The notes: generated from the sequence alone by a model not told the origin. A DNA stretch of 64,000 nucleotides from Rhabditophanes sp. KR3021 (GCA_963281155.1 CAUJLY010000004.1:4030001-4094000); one strand, 5' to 3'; positions 11,290-24,001 are shown, counted from the first letter of the stretch. Made by a program: numbers and translations.

Positions 11290-13158
11290 TTGTGAAGGCG
11301 TTATTTAAATTTTAAATAAAAAATACTGATTACATATTAATGTTGTTACAATTGCAATAATTTTGAAAGTTGTCGTGTTAATGATGAAGTTTTAAATAAA
11401 GATATATGAATACATACGCTTGAAGTGGGATGTAACGGATTGAAATGAATTGTCTTCATTTATTTTTAATGGCAACTTTGGTTTGATGATAGCTAAAGTA
11501 GGAAACGATATTGCATATTTAGATATACGGTTTAATAATTTATTTTTTACAACTGCATTACATGGCATCATTAACCGAAATTGACTATAAATCGGATGCA
11601 ATGACTATTATTTTTATCTTTTTATAGAACGCCCTATATCATCTGGCTCAACATTTTAAACTCATTCTTTTACTTTGTTAATAAGAAATATGTATTTTTT
11701 TAAAATTAATGCCAAACAGTTTATACCTTAAACAGCACAAGTTAACATATATTATTTAGCTTATATTATTTTAAATATATTTAAAGCATATTCATAAATA
11801 TTGAAAACAAAATAAATCCTTATTCACAAATATTTAATTGTTTGCGATTTTTTTAAATTCTGCAAAAATGCATTCATAAATTGTGGCTATATAGAACGGA
11901 TTAGTAGTGGTTGGTGTTATAAGTTTGGACATTTTTTTCAATTATATTTCATCAACTTTAATTTCCCATAAGTTTAGCACTTGACAATTGATGAAATCTA
12001 TTTTAAAACTACTCATCTCGTTTTCATTTCCTTTTTGAAGTATATTTGTCCATTTTAATTAAATTTTAACTCATATTATAACCATAACAAATCACTCCAC
12101 TATATTTAATATCAAAATATCAAATGTATCTATTGCAAACAATTATAAAGTTTATGAGCAGATATGATATTTCTCATTTTTTAAACTTTTTATATTTGAA
12201 GGTTGCAAATGGCGTAATCATAAATATTATATTCCCAAGATAACTTCTCAAATTTGAGAAATAGTTTTATCAATTTGCTCAACTTTTAATATTTGTAATT
12301 GTTGCCCTTATTGAAAATAATAGATGAATGGAGATTTGTAGTAAAGATATTTTTGAGGGCCATTCTATCAAATAAACATTGCCTTTTTGGACTATCTTTT
12401 TGTCTGCTTATTTTACGATTGTTTAGGTTGAATAATGTTTAAAAATATGTTTTGAAGTTACCAAATGAAAAGAGTCAACTTTATGAGTTTATAAACTAAA
12501 TTTATATACCTTGCTGAATATAAGTTCTTAGAGTAGCTTTTAATAAAATTAAAAATAGTAAACATAAACGATACTTTCCATGATTTCAGTTAGTATTTAC
12601 ATTTGTTATGAATTTTAACCAGCAGTGTCAAACTTTAATCATTGCCAAGTGATGAAGAGTTTAAGGAGTTATTTGCCGGAAGCTTGCATTCATTGTCACA
12701 TGTTTAATGTTTATTTAATAATTTAGCGTTAATTAAGGTTTAATTGTAGTTTTTAATTAATTTTGAACACGTCGTTTGCGATAAAACAATCTAGCATTTT
12801 TCAAATAAAACCAATAATCTAAACGATTCAATATGACATTGTGCCTTTTTGTAAAAGGGAAAGATTATTTTAGTAAATGAATTTATAAAAGAAAGAAATG
12901 TAATGATAAATCTGCACAGCACAATAATGAGGCTCGATAATTAAAACAAATAAAATGTAGAATGTCTAGATTGACCTTTTGAAAATTGTTATCTTGAACT
13001 TAAAATTGTCAACTACCACTATTAATTAATAACTGACTGATAGTGTGAAATGTTATATTATCTGATATGTAGTTTATTATTATACGTTTTGTGATATGAT
13101 AGCGTGCTTTTGGAATCATTCAACAATTTGCCAATAAATATTTTATTTTAGAGGAACA
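11290..13158. other. Intergenic, AT-rich
   Basis: 1.87 kb. A minus-strand open frame at 11601-11392 with a possible start at MPCNAVVKNKL is the only candidate and has no recognisable motif. Nothing else is supported. The last bases contain an acceptor-like TTTTAG at 13146-13151, eight bases before the next ATG. Confidence 0.45.
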
Positions 13159-14472
13159 ATGTCTTCAAACCAGTTCCAAAATATTTGTTTGACTCCAGAG
13201 CAACTGAATGTGTTTGCGGGCTCAAATACTGAGTTGTACCTTCAGCGATATTTATTTCCTGTACTGTCATTTTTTGGAATTGTTGGAAATGCTTTGAATT
13301 TAACGGTGTTATTAAGAAGAACTTCATCTCAGAATTTATTCTTAACTACAATGGCTATCAGCGATATTTGCTTCCTCATTTTGATAATTCCAAATCAACT
13401 AATCAACTACTCTTTCTTTCACGAAAACGATACTTTTAGAATATTTTTCTATTACACTAGGCAACATTTGCGTGGACTTTGCAACTTTGCATCTGCTTTA
13501 ACTTCATGGTTAGTGACGATTTTATATTTCTGTTTGTATGACATAGCATTATATATATCATGGATAATGTTGATATAATTATAATTTTTGTTTATTCTAA
13601 TATTTAAATTAACAATGTCTTTAAGGTCGATGGTATTTATTTGTTTCTACCGTTTACTGGGAATCCGCAAGCCATTATTGCCAATGGCATTTAAGAAATC
13701 TTTGCTTATCAACATTGTGATATTTATCTCAAGCGGTCTAATAACTTTTTATACGCATATTGAATACTCATGTCCTATCAGAATTTTCTGCCAAGGAAAA
13801 CAAGTGTACTCGCAGTGTAGAAATGTACGTGGTCCATGGTTTAAAAACTTACCTAACCCTCATTCTTCATTATTCATAACAATCATTGATGCAGCAAACA
13901 TAATAAATGTTGTAGTGATTATTCTGATACCGATCATCACGCTTATTGTTTTGAATGTTTTTTTATTGCTAACTCTAAAGAAACGAAGAATTACCTGGAA
14001 GCTTTTAAATGATAATCTAAATAATAATACTCGGGCGAGTAAAACAGATTTGTTGAGGTTTCAAAATATTGAAAACCGTGTTACTATCACAGTCGCTTTG
14101 ATAGTGTCAAGCTTTATATTTACAAACCTACCTTCCGCCGTAATGACTATAACGAAAATGACAAATATTTCTCAAAATTCAGATTACTTTAAAATGTTTG
14201 ATTTACTAGCAAATACATTGGTCATAATTGGCAAGACCTGCAATTTTTTCTGGTTCTGTATGTCCAGCAAGAATTTTAGACGAAAGATCTTTGCTTTATG
14301 TCAGAAAAAAATCCATGGAAGAATGGATAATATCACATTAAATTTACTGGATACAAAAATTGAAGTTTCAAAAATAAAGAGAATAAGTAAATTCTTTTCA
14401 AAAGAATATAATGACAAGCAAAAAAAATCCACGAGTGATGTCTGCACTGATATATGTCTCAATCATGATTGA
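13159..14472 (+). CDS. Peptide-type class A GPCR (FMRFamide/SRW-like)
   Basis: Exons 13159-13508 and 13626-14472 give about 398 residues with seven helices: TM1 YLFPVLSFFGIVGNALNLTV (GNxxN), TM2 FLTTMAISDICFLILIIPNQ, TM3 ending at the intracellular FYRLLGIRKPL motif, TM5 NVVVIILIPIITLIVLNVFL, TM6 VTITVALIVSSFIFTNLP and TM7 TCNFFWFCMSSKNFRRKIF. The arrangement and the YRLLGIRKPL motif in place of DRYxAI resemble nematode SRW and FMRFamide-like neuropeptide receptors. The tail is basic. The 117-bp intron interrupts TM3. An acceptor-like TTTTAG lies just upstream of the ATG, suggesting trans-splicing. The ligand cannot be inferred. Confidence 0.85.
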
Positions 14473-15679
14473 TAAACCGCTGAATTTTATTGTCCTCTAT
14501 GTATTTATCAAATGATCTCAGTTTTTTTCAAACATTCGAAAGAACTTCCAATTCAGTAGTGTTGGAATTAACAATTGTATAAATGATTGTGAATTTTCTT
14601 AAAATTAATAACATACCATTGTATTTTTATTAAATTGCTGTATAAATGATTGCCAATTTTTAAATTACTTCCTTATTATAACCCTAGAATTATTGCGAAT
14701 AGTATAGATATTTCAGTAATTTCCAATGATATAATCGCAGTAAACAATTTGAGAAAAGTTAGACAATAATTAAAAAATTCGTTCGCCATAACGTAATTTA
14801 AAAATATAAGTATTACTAATTATAATGAAACAGTTTATTACCATGGTGTAACAATTAAAAATGCTTCCATATGCATTCAAACAAAATTTCTTAATCTGCT
14901 TAAACTTGCGATATCTATTTTCTCTTCACTCATAATTAGTGAAGGCATTTAATAAATACAGATGAAAGAGCGTTGTCCTCTTTAAAAAGCTTCCTACGAA
15001 TATCCAAAATTTTTATTTTAAATCTTATTAAACATCAGAAAAGTGCCAAAATATAGATATTATCAAATTTCAAATCTTTTTAATATAAAAATTTAGTTGT
15101 GTCCCTTTTGACTTTCTTTTAAAGCATCTAAAGAGGGCAAATTCCATCAATGTTCATGATCAACTTCTATTTATCCAAATTTTTTATCATTCGTTTAATT
15201 AATATATTTTGATAAATTAAACTTACATACGTTATAATCTTTTCAATTATATATTATACGTCCAAGTTCAAGTGAAATCATAATGTTAATTTAATCAATT
15301 ATACTTCAACACTTGTGTTTAAATAAATTACATCAGTTCTCGTCTTGTTATCCATCTACTAAGTATCCCGTATAATAAAAATAACCAAGATAAATGAATG
15401 AGAAAAGTATGCGAGAAATTCAGAAGAAAAGTACGCAAGAATTTTGTAAGAAAAATATTTTATCACGTTCAAAAGGATTAGAAAGTATCATATCATGATT
15501 ATTTAATGCAAGAAGATATATCAAAATAATATTTTTAAGGTAATGTAATTATAAACAAAAATGTGTGAAACCGATGTTTAAACTGATGGATGTCTAGCTT
15601 ATAATTGATAAACATTTGGAATAGAATCGCTATTTTGTGGTTACCACATATGATCTCGTTTTCGTTTACAACTTCTTCA
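14473..15679. other. Intergenic, AT-rich
   Basis: 1.2 kb between convergent GPCR-type genes; no open frame or repeat worth recording. Confidence 0.5.
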
Positions 15680-16600
15680 TTAATTGCAACAAAATAAACG
15701 TTTCAGGGTTTTCCACCATAGAATCCATATTTCTGCGCTTGTAATGCATATTATCACTGGAAGAGGGAAAGCTTGGAATGCAAACAAAAAAAGAGTGCCA
15801 TAATTGTCGTTATAGCATTCTTTGTCGTAACAAACAGGCAATACACCTTTAATTATAGTGTAAAGTAAAACGTATATTGACAGAAGCAATCCTTGAATTA
15901 AATATAAACTTTTATATTCATCGTTTTCCTCATATTTCTTTGTTACATGATTGGAAGCTCTTTTAATAAATGAGATACAATATAAAATTGAAGCAATCAT
16001 TAATACGATATGAGTGATAAGCATAGATATATCTTCAGCTTGCGTCAAGTTGTCATCAGCAACAACTAAAACATTGTTAGTCACATTGAGTTCCCCTCCA
16101 TCAGTATCATTTTTTGTTGGTAAATTGAATTTGAAAACTCGTAAATCGTATGAGAAAATATATGACTTATCATTTGTTAAGAAAAAAGCAGTTAACCCCA
16201 GTCCTAATAATATGATTACTATGGAAGTTATTCTTATTATCCACAAAAATTTAATACTTTCATAAAAAATTGGAAAGAATGTTGAAATTACTTGTATTAT
16301 TCCTAATACCAAGATCAAAGCATTATACATTTGTAAATTTCCTAGAAGCAATGATCCAAATAATTTGTCGTAAGTGGGCTGTTCAGCTCTTCTCAAACCA
16401 ACTAATATAGCAACATTTATATTAACAAATAAAAATATAAGATCAGCTATAAAAATAGTAATAAATATCAGTGTTTCCGGATGGTGACGATTCTTTATCA
16501 ATAATGGACTAATAAAGAAATATAAGCACAATATAATTGCTGTTGTTACATATGAAAAAATTATAAATGTTTGATCAAGATTTTGAGGTGAAAACGGCAT
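15680..16600 (-). CDS. Seven-TM protein, chemoreceptor-like
   Basis: A single uninterrupted frame of 306 residues with seven hydrophobic segments near residues 12-32, 42-65, 83-107, 118-142, 192-212, 232-252 and 265-290 and short loops. The fourth extracellular region carries potential N-glycosylation sites. There is no DRY, NPxxY or other class A motif, so it fits best among divergent nematode serpentine receptors or unrelated multi-pass membrane proteins. It ends in a basic, Cys-containing tail (WWKTLKRLFCCN). The lack of introns is unusual for this window. The start at MPFSPQNLDQ is the first Met. Confidence 0.6.
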   Translation of the reverse strand: MPFSPQNLDQTFIIFSYVTTAIILCLYFFISPLLIKNRHHPETLIFITIFIADLIFLFVNINVAILVGLRRAEQPTYDKLFGSLLLGNLQMYNALILVLGIIQVISTFFPIFYESIKFLWIIRITSIVIILLGLGLTAFFLTNDKSYIFSYDLRVFKFNLPTKNDTDGGELNVTNNVLVVADDNLTQAEDISMLITHIVLMIASILYCISFIKRASNHVTKKYEENDEYKSLYLIQGLLLSIYVLLYTIIKGVLPVCYDKECYNDNYGTLFLFAFQAFPLPVIICITSAEIWILWWKTLKRLFCCN

Positions 16601-16857
16601 AGCAAATAAAATGATATCAAATTAGATTTTCTTATCCCTTTATAGCCAAGAGGAAAACACACAAAATTAATTAACTTTTGTTATGTTTAAGATAATTTTA
16701 ATCCGATTAAACTCATGGTACACAAGGCATGAACAATATTAAATTGAAAAAGTTTATAATATCTTAAATTAAGAAGTTCACAAAAGATTAAACTGAATCA
16801 GGATTAAATTAAGACTTCGATGACGTTAAGCAAAAAAGGCTTCATCGTTGTTTATGA

Positions 16858-18022
16858 TTATTTAAAAACTCCAGAAAAATAAATGTTATTGACTTCATCT
16901 AAGATATGGTAGGAAAACGAGTGGTTCGCATTAAAATGCTTAATTGACTTAAAAGATCCTCCATCAGAACTCAAAGGTATTATCTTCACGGTGGTAATTG
17001 CAGCAGCTTCAGTACCACTCTCACAAACAGCAATTTTAGCTTTTTGCCAAATCTCAGTGATGAGAAGTGTTTTATTGTTAGTAATTCCTTCAAAATCGGC
17101 TTTTGTATGATCAAAGGAGTCTGTTAAGCCAAATTGTCTTAATATGACACTCAAATCAGTCGTAAGTTCCATTTTAAACTTGGGAATTATTACATTTACA
17201 AGAATCCTTCTACTTTTCTTTAGTGCTTTTAATAAAGACTCAGTTGCAAGCACATTTCTCAAAAAATGGTCGTGATTAAAAGGTTCCTTTGGTAGTATAA
17301 TAATCATTTTGAATTGCTTACCTAAATAAGGCAAGGAAACCATTTCAAAATCTTCATTTTCATAATAATAATATTTCTTTTGTATCGTCATCATAAATTC
17401 AGTTCGCGTTTCATTCCCACTCAAGTAAAAATCGCGTTCCTTAGTTTTACTTTCATCAAACTTGTATTGCCAATCTGCTTGGAAGTACAAAACATTTAAT
17501 AACATAATTCTTGTGATTGGATCTATATTTTTGGGTCCTATGACTTTTTCAATAAAACCTCTAGTGGATGCGTTTGCAAAACTATTAATTATCTTAAATA
17601 TTTACATTATGTACTTATAATGAAACACAATTTACCTCTGCTGCCAAAATGGTATTTCCAAAATTAATTTTTTCTAATCCACCCATGAATTTGTCTTTTA
17701 TGAAATTTTCGAAATCACTATTAATATTAAACTCATCAGCAACGTAAATTTTATTAGCACCTATTAAAGTAACAAATGGATCTTCACTTGTTAGTTTAAT
17801 CATAATTTTCGAAAAGTGTTCATAAATCTGAGAATCATTTAAATTGGGTCCAATAATATTTGATATTTCTAAAGAAGTTTGTCCCCGAGCTCCAAATAAA
17901 ATCATTGCCAAAGATAAAGTTAAAGATATTGGAGAGCATACTATAGATCCGGAATTCGCCGAATTTAGTTGCTTCAAGAAATGCAGAGAAAAATCAAATT
18001 GAGCATTTGATATGTTACTCAT
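16858..18022 (-). CDS. Serpin, intracellular and inhibitory-type
   Basis: Exons 18022-17636 and 17592-16858 (43-bp intron) encode about 373 residues, the normal serpin length. Recognisable elements include NSGSIVCSPISLTLSLAMIL (helix B), the N-terminal half of the shutter, MLLNVLYFQADWQYKFD, MVSLPYLGKQFKMIIILPK, and the reactive-centre hinge ESGTEAAAITTV that permits loop insertion, so protease inhibition is expected. The end, FSYHILDEVNNIYFSGVF, corresponds to strands 4B/5B but lacks the usual Pro after Phe-x-Gly. There is no signal peptide, pointing to a cytosolic (clade B-like) inhibitor. The P1 residue lies around IIPLSSDGGS and cannot be fixed by eye. Confidence 0.93.
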
Positions 18023-18844
18023 TTTAAAAGTAATTGTTTATAATCTGATTCGAGTATATAACCGTTTAAAAATGTTATTTTGAATGAATCACCTCTTTCA
18101 AATACCACATTTATTATTTTATAACAGTTGTCAAAAGCTTTTGTTCAAATGAAATGCAAAAACAAGTAGACAATTTTTTACTCGATGTTAGTAATGACAA
18201 TATTCATTTTAAAATTTTCGGTTATCTAAGGACGCTAGCAATAAAGTGAGCATTGTTTCAATGATTGATTTTAATTTTATAATACCTTGTGATCTTAAAA
18301 ACAAAAATTGATAGAACATTATCGTTTCAAATAAAATACATAATTTGAGCACAACATACACAAGTATAATTAATATTTTGTGATATTAAAGATAATACTT
18401 GTAAGATGATTATCGTCTAGCAAGAGTACAACATTGGAGATTAAAGTATTGTACATAAATGTAGTTAGTAATTTTTGTTTTAAAACTGTCATTGTAATTT
18501 AAAAATTATAATATTAAAGGTTATGTCATTTGAGAAATCATCATTCATGTAAAATGTAGAAGAGAGTTGATAATTGCAAATTGAATACGTGTCCTGAATT
18601 ACATGCAGTTGAGACCAGGCCAAATCAACATTGTTTATAGTGGTATTATTCCAAAGTTCGACTACGTGGTAATATTCATCGAACTTGTTTATAAAACAAC
18701 CCAAATTTGTTGTTTTTTTATTTGAACACTCACAATTCCCAATACTATTAAACAGAACATGAAAATGAATTTAAATTTTTTATATTTTTATTGTCTATTT
18801 AATTGTATAATAATTGCTCTATTTTATTTTAGTCCAACATCACA

Positions 18845-20816
18845 ATGAAAGCCTTAATTTTAGTCGGTGGCTATGGGACAAGACTACGACCCTTAACGTT
18901 AACTCAACCAAAGCCTTTAGTTGAATTTGCAAATAAACCTATGATGCTTCATCAAATTGAAGCTTTATCTAAAGCAGGAGTTGACACCGTTGTTTTGGCA
19001 GTTTCTTACCATGCAGAAATATTAGAAAAAGAAATGACAAAGCACGCTGAAGCTTTAGGAATAAACCTTATATTCTCTTTGGAAGAAACACCCCTAGGAA
19101 CTGCAGGACCATTAGCTCAAGCTAAGAAATGGCTAGATGGAACAGATCCCTTTTTTGTTTTGAATTCAGATGTAATTTGTGATTTCCCTTTTAAAGCTAT
19201 GCTTGATTTTCACAACTCACACAAAAGAGAAGGAACTATTGCTGTCACCAAAGTTGAAGAACCAAGCAAATATGGTGTTGTAGTTTATGATGAAGAGACT
19301 GGTAAAATTGAAAGATTTGTTGAAAAACCACAAGAATATGTTGGAAATAAAATCAACGCTGGGTTGTATGTTTTAAACCCAAGTGTTTTAAAAAGAATAT
19401 CTTTGGAGCCAACGTCTATTGAAAAGGATGTGTTTCCCTTTATGGCGGAAGAAGATGACTTGTATGCCTTCAATCTTCAAGGTTTTTGGATGGATGTCGG
19501 ACAACCTAGAGACTACCTTAAGGGAGTTGTATTGTATTTAAAATTTCTGAGACAATCTAATGAACACACCTTAGCAAGTGATGATTATATTATTGGGAAC
19601 GTATTAATAGACAAATCAGCTCAAATTGATGATAACTGCAGAATCGGACCAAATGTTGTAATCGGGCCAAATGTGAAAATTGAAAGTGGTGTGTGTCTTA
19701 AGAACTGTACCATTCTCGGTAGGCAATCTCTTTGACGATCTTGACTAATTTTTTTCGATTTTAGGTAAGTACGATACAACATTCAAAAAGTTTAATATAT
19801 CAAGAATTAAAAGGACAAAAGTTAAAAGTTGGTTTGAGCAATTGCTCTTGCATCAAGTACCATTCTAGCTAAGATAGATCCAATTTTGTTACCGTTGTCT
19901 GAGTTTAGGAGATACGTTTCTTTGAAGGTACATTTGCCATGGTCCCAATTTGTGATTTTCCACTTGTAGCGTTCCATGAGAATGAGTTTAAGATTCTCAG
20001 TGATTTCTTTAGAACTGACGGGCAGCATCACAACAATCATTTCTAAACCAGTATTGATAACCTGACTCATTATATTCTCTTTTCTGTCAAGTAGATCGCC
20101 TTTCTCCAATTTTGCGCTGAATGTGTAGAAATGTGCATCTGGTCTTCCATCTTTTTCAGATTCTTCCGCATAACAGATTGCCTTTTCAAACAATTCAAAG
20201 TCGCCAAAGACATTGCCAGTCAACACTTTTCCGGCAGCTCTTGGATCCAGAAAAATAGATATATGCTTTGTTGACAGCTGAGGGATCGTTTCTTTGTGGC
20301 CAATTACATTCAATGCATCTTCAGCTTTGAATCGTTGACTAAACTTTTGCTTAGCATCACGCAATTCTTGGCAACCACGATGTTGAATGTGTAGTACTTT
20401 TAGCGTCGAATGTTAGGCCACAGTGAGTGCAATACATTTCCTTGGCACGATATCCGTCTTCATGAACGTCTAAGATGATCACTCTTTACTTAAAATTCAG
20501 ATAATTGTCATGGCATTAAGTAATTTTAACTAATATTTAAATTTATAAAGCTTTACAGCAAAAAAATATATGATTTCACCAAAAAAATTAATCAAATATT
20601 GTAATTCTAGCTGATAGTGTTGTAAAAACACATTCATGGTTGAATGAAAGTATTATCGGAAGAAAATGTACTGTTGGAAGTTGGGTTAGAATTGAAAATA
20701 CTTGCGTCATTGGAGATGACGTTATGATTAAGGATGAATTGTATCTTAATGGAGCATGTGTACTGCCTCACAAGTCTATTTCCGTGAATGTTCCAACGCC
20801 AGAAATTATAATGTGA
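18845..20816 (+). CDS. gmppb: Mannose-1-phosphate guanylyltransferase beta
   Basis: Exons 18845-19718 and 20611-20816 give 359 residues, the same length as animal GMPPB. The nucleotidyltransferase signature [19 protein letters not shown] is at the N-terminus; [14 protein letters not shown] holds the metal-binding Asp, and [20 protein letters not shown] lines the sugar pocket. A left-handed beta-helix follows ([19 protein letters not shown]), and the protein ends NVPTPEIIM. It makes GDP-mannose, the donor for N-glycans, GPI anchors (compare PIG-X in this window) and O-mannosylation. The intron is 892 bp against a usual 45 bp here; it encloses an antisense coding relic and a recursive-splice-like site. 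An acceptor-like TTTTAG lies 12 bases before the start. Confidence 0.96.
19719..19770 (+). promoter_or_regulatory. Normal-sized intron abutting a second donor (ratcheting-type splice site)
   Basis: The first 46 bases of the GMPPB intron run from GTAGGC to ...CGATTTTAG at 19764, exactly the size of an ordinary intron here, and are followed without a gap by GTAAGTACG. TTTTAG|GTAAGT is the sequence expected of a recursive (zero-length exon) splice site, or of an insertion that landed at the old 3' splice site and brought its own donor. Confidence 0.5.
19822..20480 (-). pseudogene. Antisense coding relic nested in the GMPPB intron
   Basis: A 180-codon open frame (20364-19822) on the minus strand reads like a genuine globular protein, e.g. 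[40 protein letters not shown] and [19 protein letters not shown]. Immediately upstream, 20480-20365 continues in a different frame with a Cys-x2-Cys...His zinc-finger-like stretch ([13 protein letters not shown]), so the frame is broken by a single-base change near 20385. No ATG is well placed. I cannot name the protein. Its codon content is less AT-rich than the surroundings, consistent with an inserted gene now decaying, or with a nested gene carrying an assembly error. Confidence 0.55.
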
Positions 20817-21700
20817 ATAATTAATACTTTTTATATACATTTCTAAAACAATGTACTTCTATCTGATAACATAAATATTCCTTGCCTTGAATTATACTCT
20901 ATTGTACTTCAGATCATTTTTACGCATTTTAATTAGCAACTAATAAATATTGCATACAAAACTGTACATTTTGCAAAGTAGATAAAATTGATAACTTTTA
21001 TATGGCAATTGTCTGAGATCATATCTTGTACAGTTATTGAAATACACTGTTCATTTAATTGAGGTTTGAAACAAAAATTAAAAATACAGTTTCTTGTATT
21101 GAACAATAAATTTTTTAGAAATTTAAATGAAAAAGAACTGAACTGTAGATTGCTTGTTTAACCAAATATATTATACATGTTAATGAAGAATAAACGTATA
21201 CTCCAAACTATACATTTAATTACAAAGGAGGTTTCAAGTAATATGATATTGATACACAAGATTGATATAATTTGGTATTCCTTCGTGTTGTTAATTGTAA
21301 AGTAAAGCTTCTATCGCAGACTTTTGATCAAAACACAATTTTATGTGTATATAGTAGGATTGATAAATATTAGTATAATAAATGGTAAATACACCGTGTC
21401 TTATTATAATCAAAGGGCTTTTTCAGAATTAAAAAACCGTTTTAAAATTTTAATTTTATATAAAAAATTCATTTTTACGATTGAACATTTGCTTACTTCA
21501 AGAATCAAAAGACAATTTTGTATAAAAAACATATTAGGAAATATCACTCAAATTACTGAATTTTTGATTAAACTATTTATAGATAAGATAAGACCGATAA
21601 ATATGCACACACCTATACTTTTAGGGTTATTATTGCATTTCTAAATGTAATATATTTCAGATTGTACATATCTTCTAATGCTTTTCTTTATTTTAGGAAA
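20817..21700. other. Intergenic, AT-rich
   Basis: 0.88 kb; the 21324-21644 open frame is compositionally biased and has no ATG start or motif. An acceptor-like TTTTAG ends at 21696, four bases before the bZIP start. Confidence 0.5.
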
Positions 21701-22267
21701 ATGTCATTTTCAAGTCAAGATAAACCATCGGATGAAACTGTCATTATTAAGTCTTTAAACACTGAAGGAGTTATTAAAAATGATGAATTTAGAAAACCTG
21801 CTATTCCAAATGATTCGGAAAAAGATTTACTGAAAGCGTGTAGTTCTAAAATAACTAAAAGAAATCAAGACGAATTAGGTAAGGTGTTTCAAAATTATAT
21901 TACATTTCTTATTTAAAAATAATTATTTTAGTAAAAACCTTCATGATGCGCCCGAAAAGAGCTTACAAACGAAGACTGACTGAAGAAACTCATGATCAAG
22001 ATTATCTTGAGAAACGAGCTCGAAATAATCTTGCAGTTGAACAGTGTAGGTATGTTAACATTAACCATTATTAGTACATTATTGTATTTCATAACTTTCA
22101 GAGAAAAGAAAAAAGACGCTGAGCGTAGAAAAGATGCCCGAATTCTTGAATTAGAAACTTTTATATCGGCGTTAGAAAAAGAACTGGACGAAACTAGAGC
22201 CAAAAATCAAGCAGAAATTCAGCATATGAAATGCCTTATGGCCACGTCTTTATTATTCACTCGTTAA
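21701..22267 (+). CDS. bZIP transcription factor, C/EBP-like
   Basis: Exons 21701-21878, 21932-22049 and 22102-22267 give about 153 residues. The basic region is DYLEKRARNNLAVEQCREKK (NNxAVxxCR, the C/EBP-type DNA-contact signature) and runs into a zipper with regular hydrophobic spacing (RILELETFISALEKELDE). The first 75 residues are acidic, then basic (MMRPKRAYKRRL). C/EBP factors bind palindromic half-sites as homo- or heterodimers in the nucleus. An intron lies inside the basic region after VEQC. The start is five bases after an acceptor-like AG. The zipper-only gene at 23774 looks like a derived copy of its third exon. Confidence 0.9.
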
Positions 22268-23773
22268 TTATTACCGTAGAAAGTTAGATTTACCATGACA
22301 AACCCAACAATATAATTTAAATTTGATTTTTTACATTTTTAATATAATAAAGAATATTGATAAAAGGTTTGATCTTCGATTCATCTAAAAAATTATTTTT
22401 AAATCATAATATTTTCCATGTGATTTGTTTACCTATTTTATTATTTGATATCCATATACTACGTTTTGATAACATTTTAATGAATAAATATTTTGGATAG
22501 AACATTCAACTGAGCTATTTTATATGGAAGAAATGGTTTAATGTTTGTTAAAATTAACAAACACATTGAAATAATTAATAATAAACGTTTTGACATTAAT
22601 AGTCATTGTATCCAAAAAGTATAGAAAGTCATTACAGTAATGATACACTGAATTTTTAATATTTATTTGTCATCTTAATCCTTTTAAAGCATTTCCAATG
22701 ATTTTCCAGATTGTTATGCTAAAATGTACTTTATTATTTTAATAAAAATCATACGACACTATTTGAATAAAAAATTAAGATAAGAATTAAATGGACACTA
22801 CAATATGTCTTATGATTAATTCTTTATAAAAATTTTAAAACGATAAAAATACTGTGTACTTTTATCTTGTTAGTACTTTCAATACTTATATTTGAAATAA
22901 TCATGACTAATTATATTGTAAGGAAAAACATATACATGCAAGGTAGTTTTAATTACTCAAATATAATAGTATTACACATTGGTTATAAATTTCAATGAAA
23001 AAATATTTTTTGATTATTGAGAATGAATGACACATTTTGGTTAATATCAATGATCATGTTGATGTCATTTAATTATTTTTAACTAGTAAGATTTTGAAAT
23101 TTGGACTCGATGAATCACAACTTAGTATGCTTGAACAAGCTTTGGTAAACGATTCATACAATTTTAAAATATTTTGAAACTTAAAATAAAAAATGAATAT
23201 TTAAGTATTTAAAGAAGAATCATTACAAGATAATTCATTTCAACTAGGCTGCGTGTTGTTTTTACAATTCTGTTATTTGGCATTATAATTAAATTGGTAT
23301 CTTTTGCACATGTAAATTAAGCTTAAAAGCAAATATTTTATATCATACATTTTTATTTTAATTATTTGTTATAAAACTGAGCTATGATTTAAAAATATAG
23401 ACATAATTTTAATATATGTTATTAACACATCATTTTACGTGATAACAATTCATCTAATCTAACTAAAAAAGATAATCCCCTTTTTACATAAACGAATATT
23501 TAGAAAATGATTTGCAATACAGTTTAAAATGCAGATTGTTTTTAGTGAATGAATTTTTTATCGGAATGTAAATATTACAATTTTACTGATAATATTTATA
23601 ATCTAATTTGGAAAATGTTAACCAATTTCTTAAATAATTATTATTTGAGTAATTACTTAGTTAAATATTATTCTGAATGTTGATTGACATTTATTATACT
23701 TATATTTTGTCCCTTTTACAAAAAATAATCGAATCTTAATTATATTTCTTTCTAGTAACTTCAATATATTAAT
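22268..23773. other. Intergenic, AT-rich
   Basis: 1.5 kb with no coding frame. It ends with an acceptor-like TTCTAG at 23750-23755, upstream of the first zipper-only gene. Confidence 0.5.
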
Positions 23774-24001
23774 ATGAATGGATCTAATAATTGTACTTTA
23801 TTAAATAATATGGCAGCAGAATCGTCAAAATGCATTAGCGAACAATCTAAAGATAAAAAAATAATTGAACTCAAGGCTTTGATTCAGAAATTAGAAATTG
23901 ATTTGAAAAACCTCAAAGAAAGAAATTTGTTGGAAATTAATAGAATGAAAGAAACATGTCCCGATAAATTAGAAAGTATTTTGAAGCGCCATCAGAAATA
24001 A
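23774..24001 (+). CDS. Zipper-only microprotein derived from the bZIP gene
   Basis: A 75-residue frame whose middle part, KDKKIIELKALIQKLEIDL, aligns without gaps to the neighbouring bZIP's KDARILELETFISALEKEL. The match continues beyond (N..EI..MK in both), while the N-terminal half (MNGSNNCTLLNNMAAESSKC) has no basic region. A protein with a dimerising helix but no DNA-binding part could titrate the bZIP factor, as Id proteins do for bHLH factors. An AG acceptor lies 18 bases before the ATG, and a possible AATAAA follows the stop. There is no intron. Expression is unproven; a decayed duplicate is the alternative. Confidence 0.6.
   Translation: MNGSNNCTLLNNMAAESSKCISEQSKDKKIIELKALIQKLEIDLKNLKERNLLEINRMKETCPDKLESILKRHQK

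Noticed and set aside
11392..11601. Minus-strand 69-codon ORF
   Set aside because: Non-ATG start and no recognisable family; could be a real small exon, but evidence is too weak.
18489..18765. Minus-strand open stretch with several Cys (CECSNKKTTNLGCFINKF...) between the serpin and GMPPB
   Set aside because: It has no ATG at a useful position, no upstream exon could be found before GMPPB, and no family pattern emerges; kept out of the gene list.
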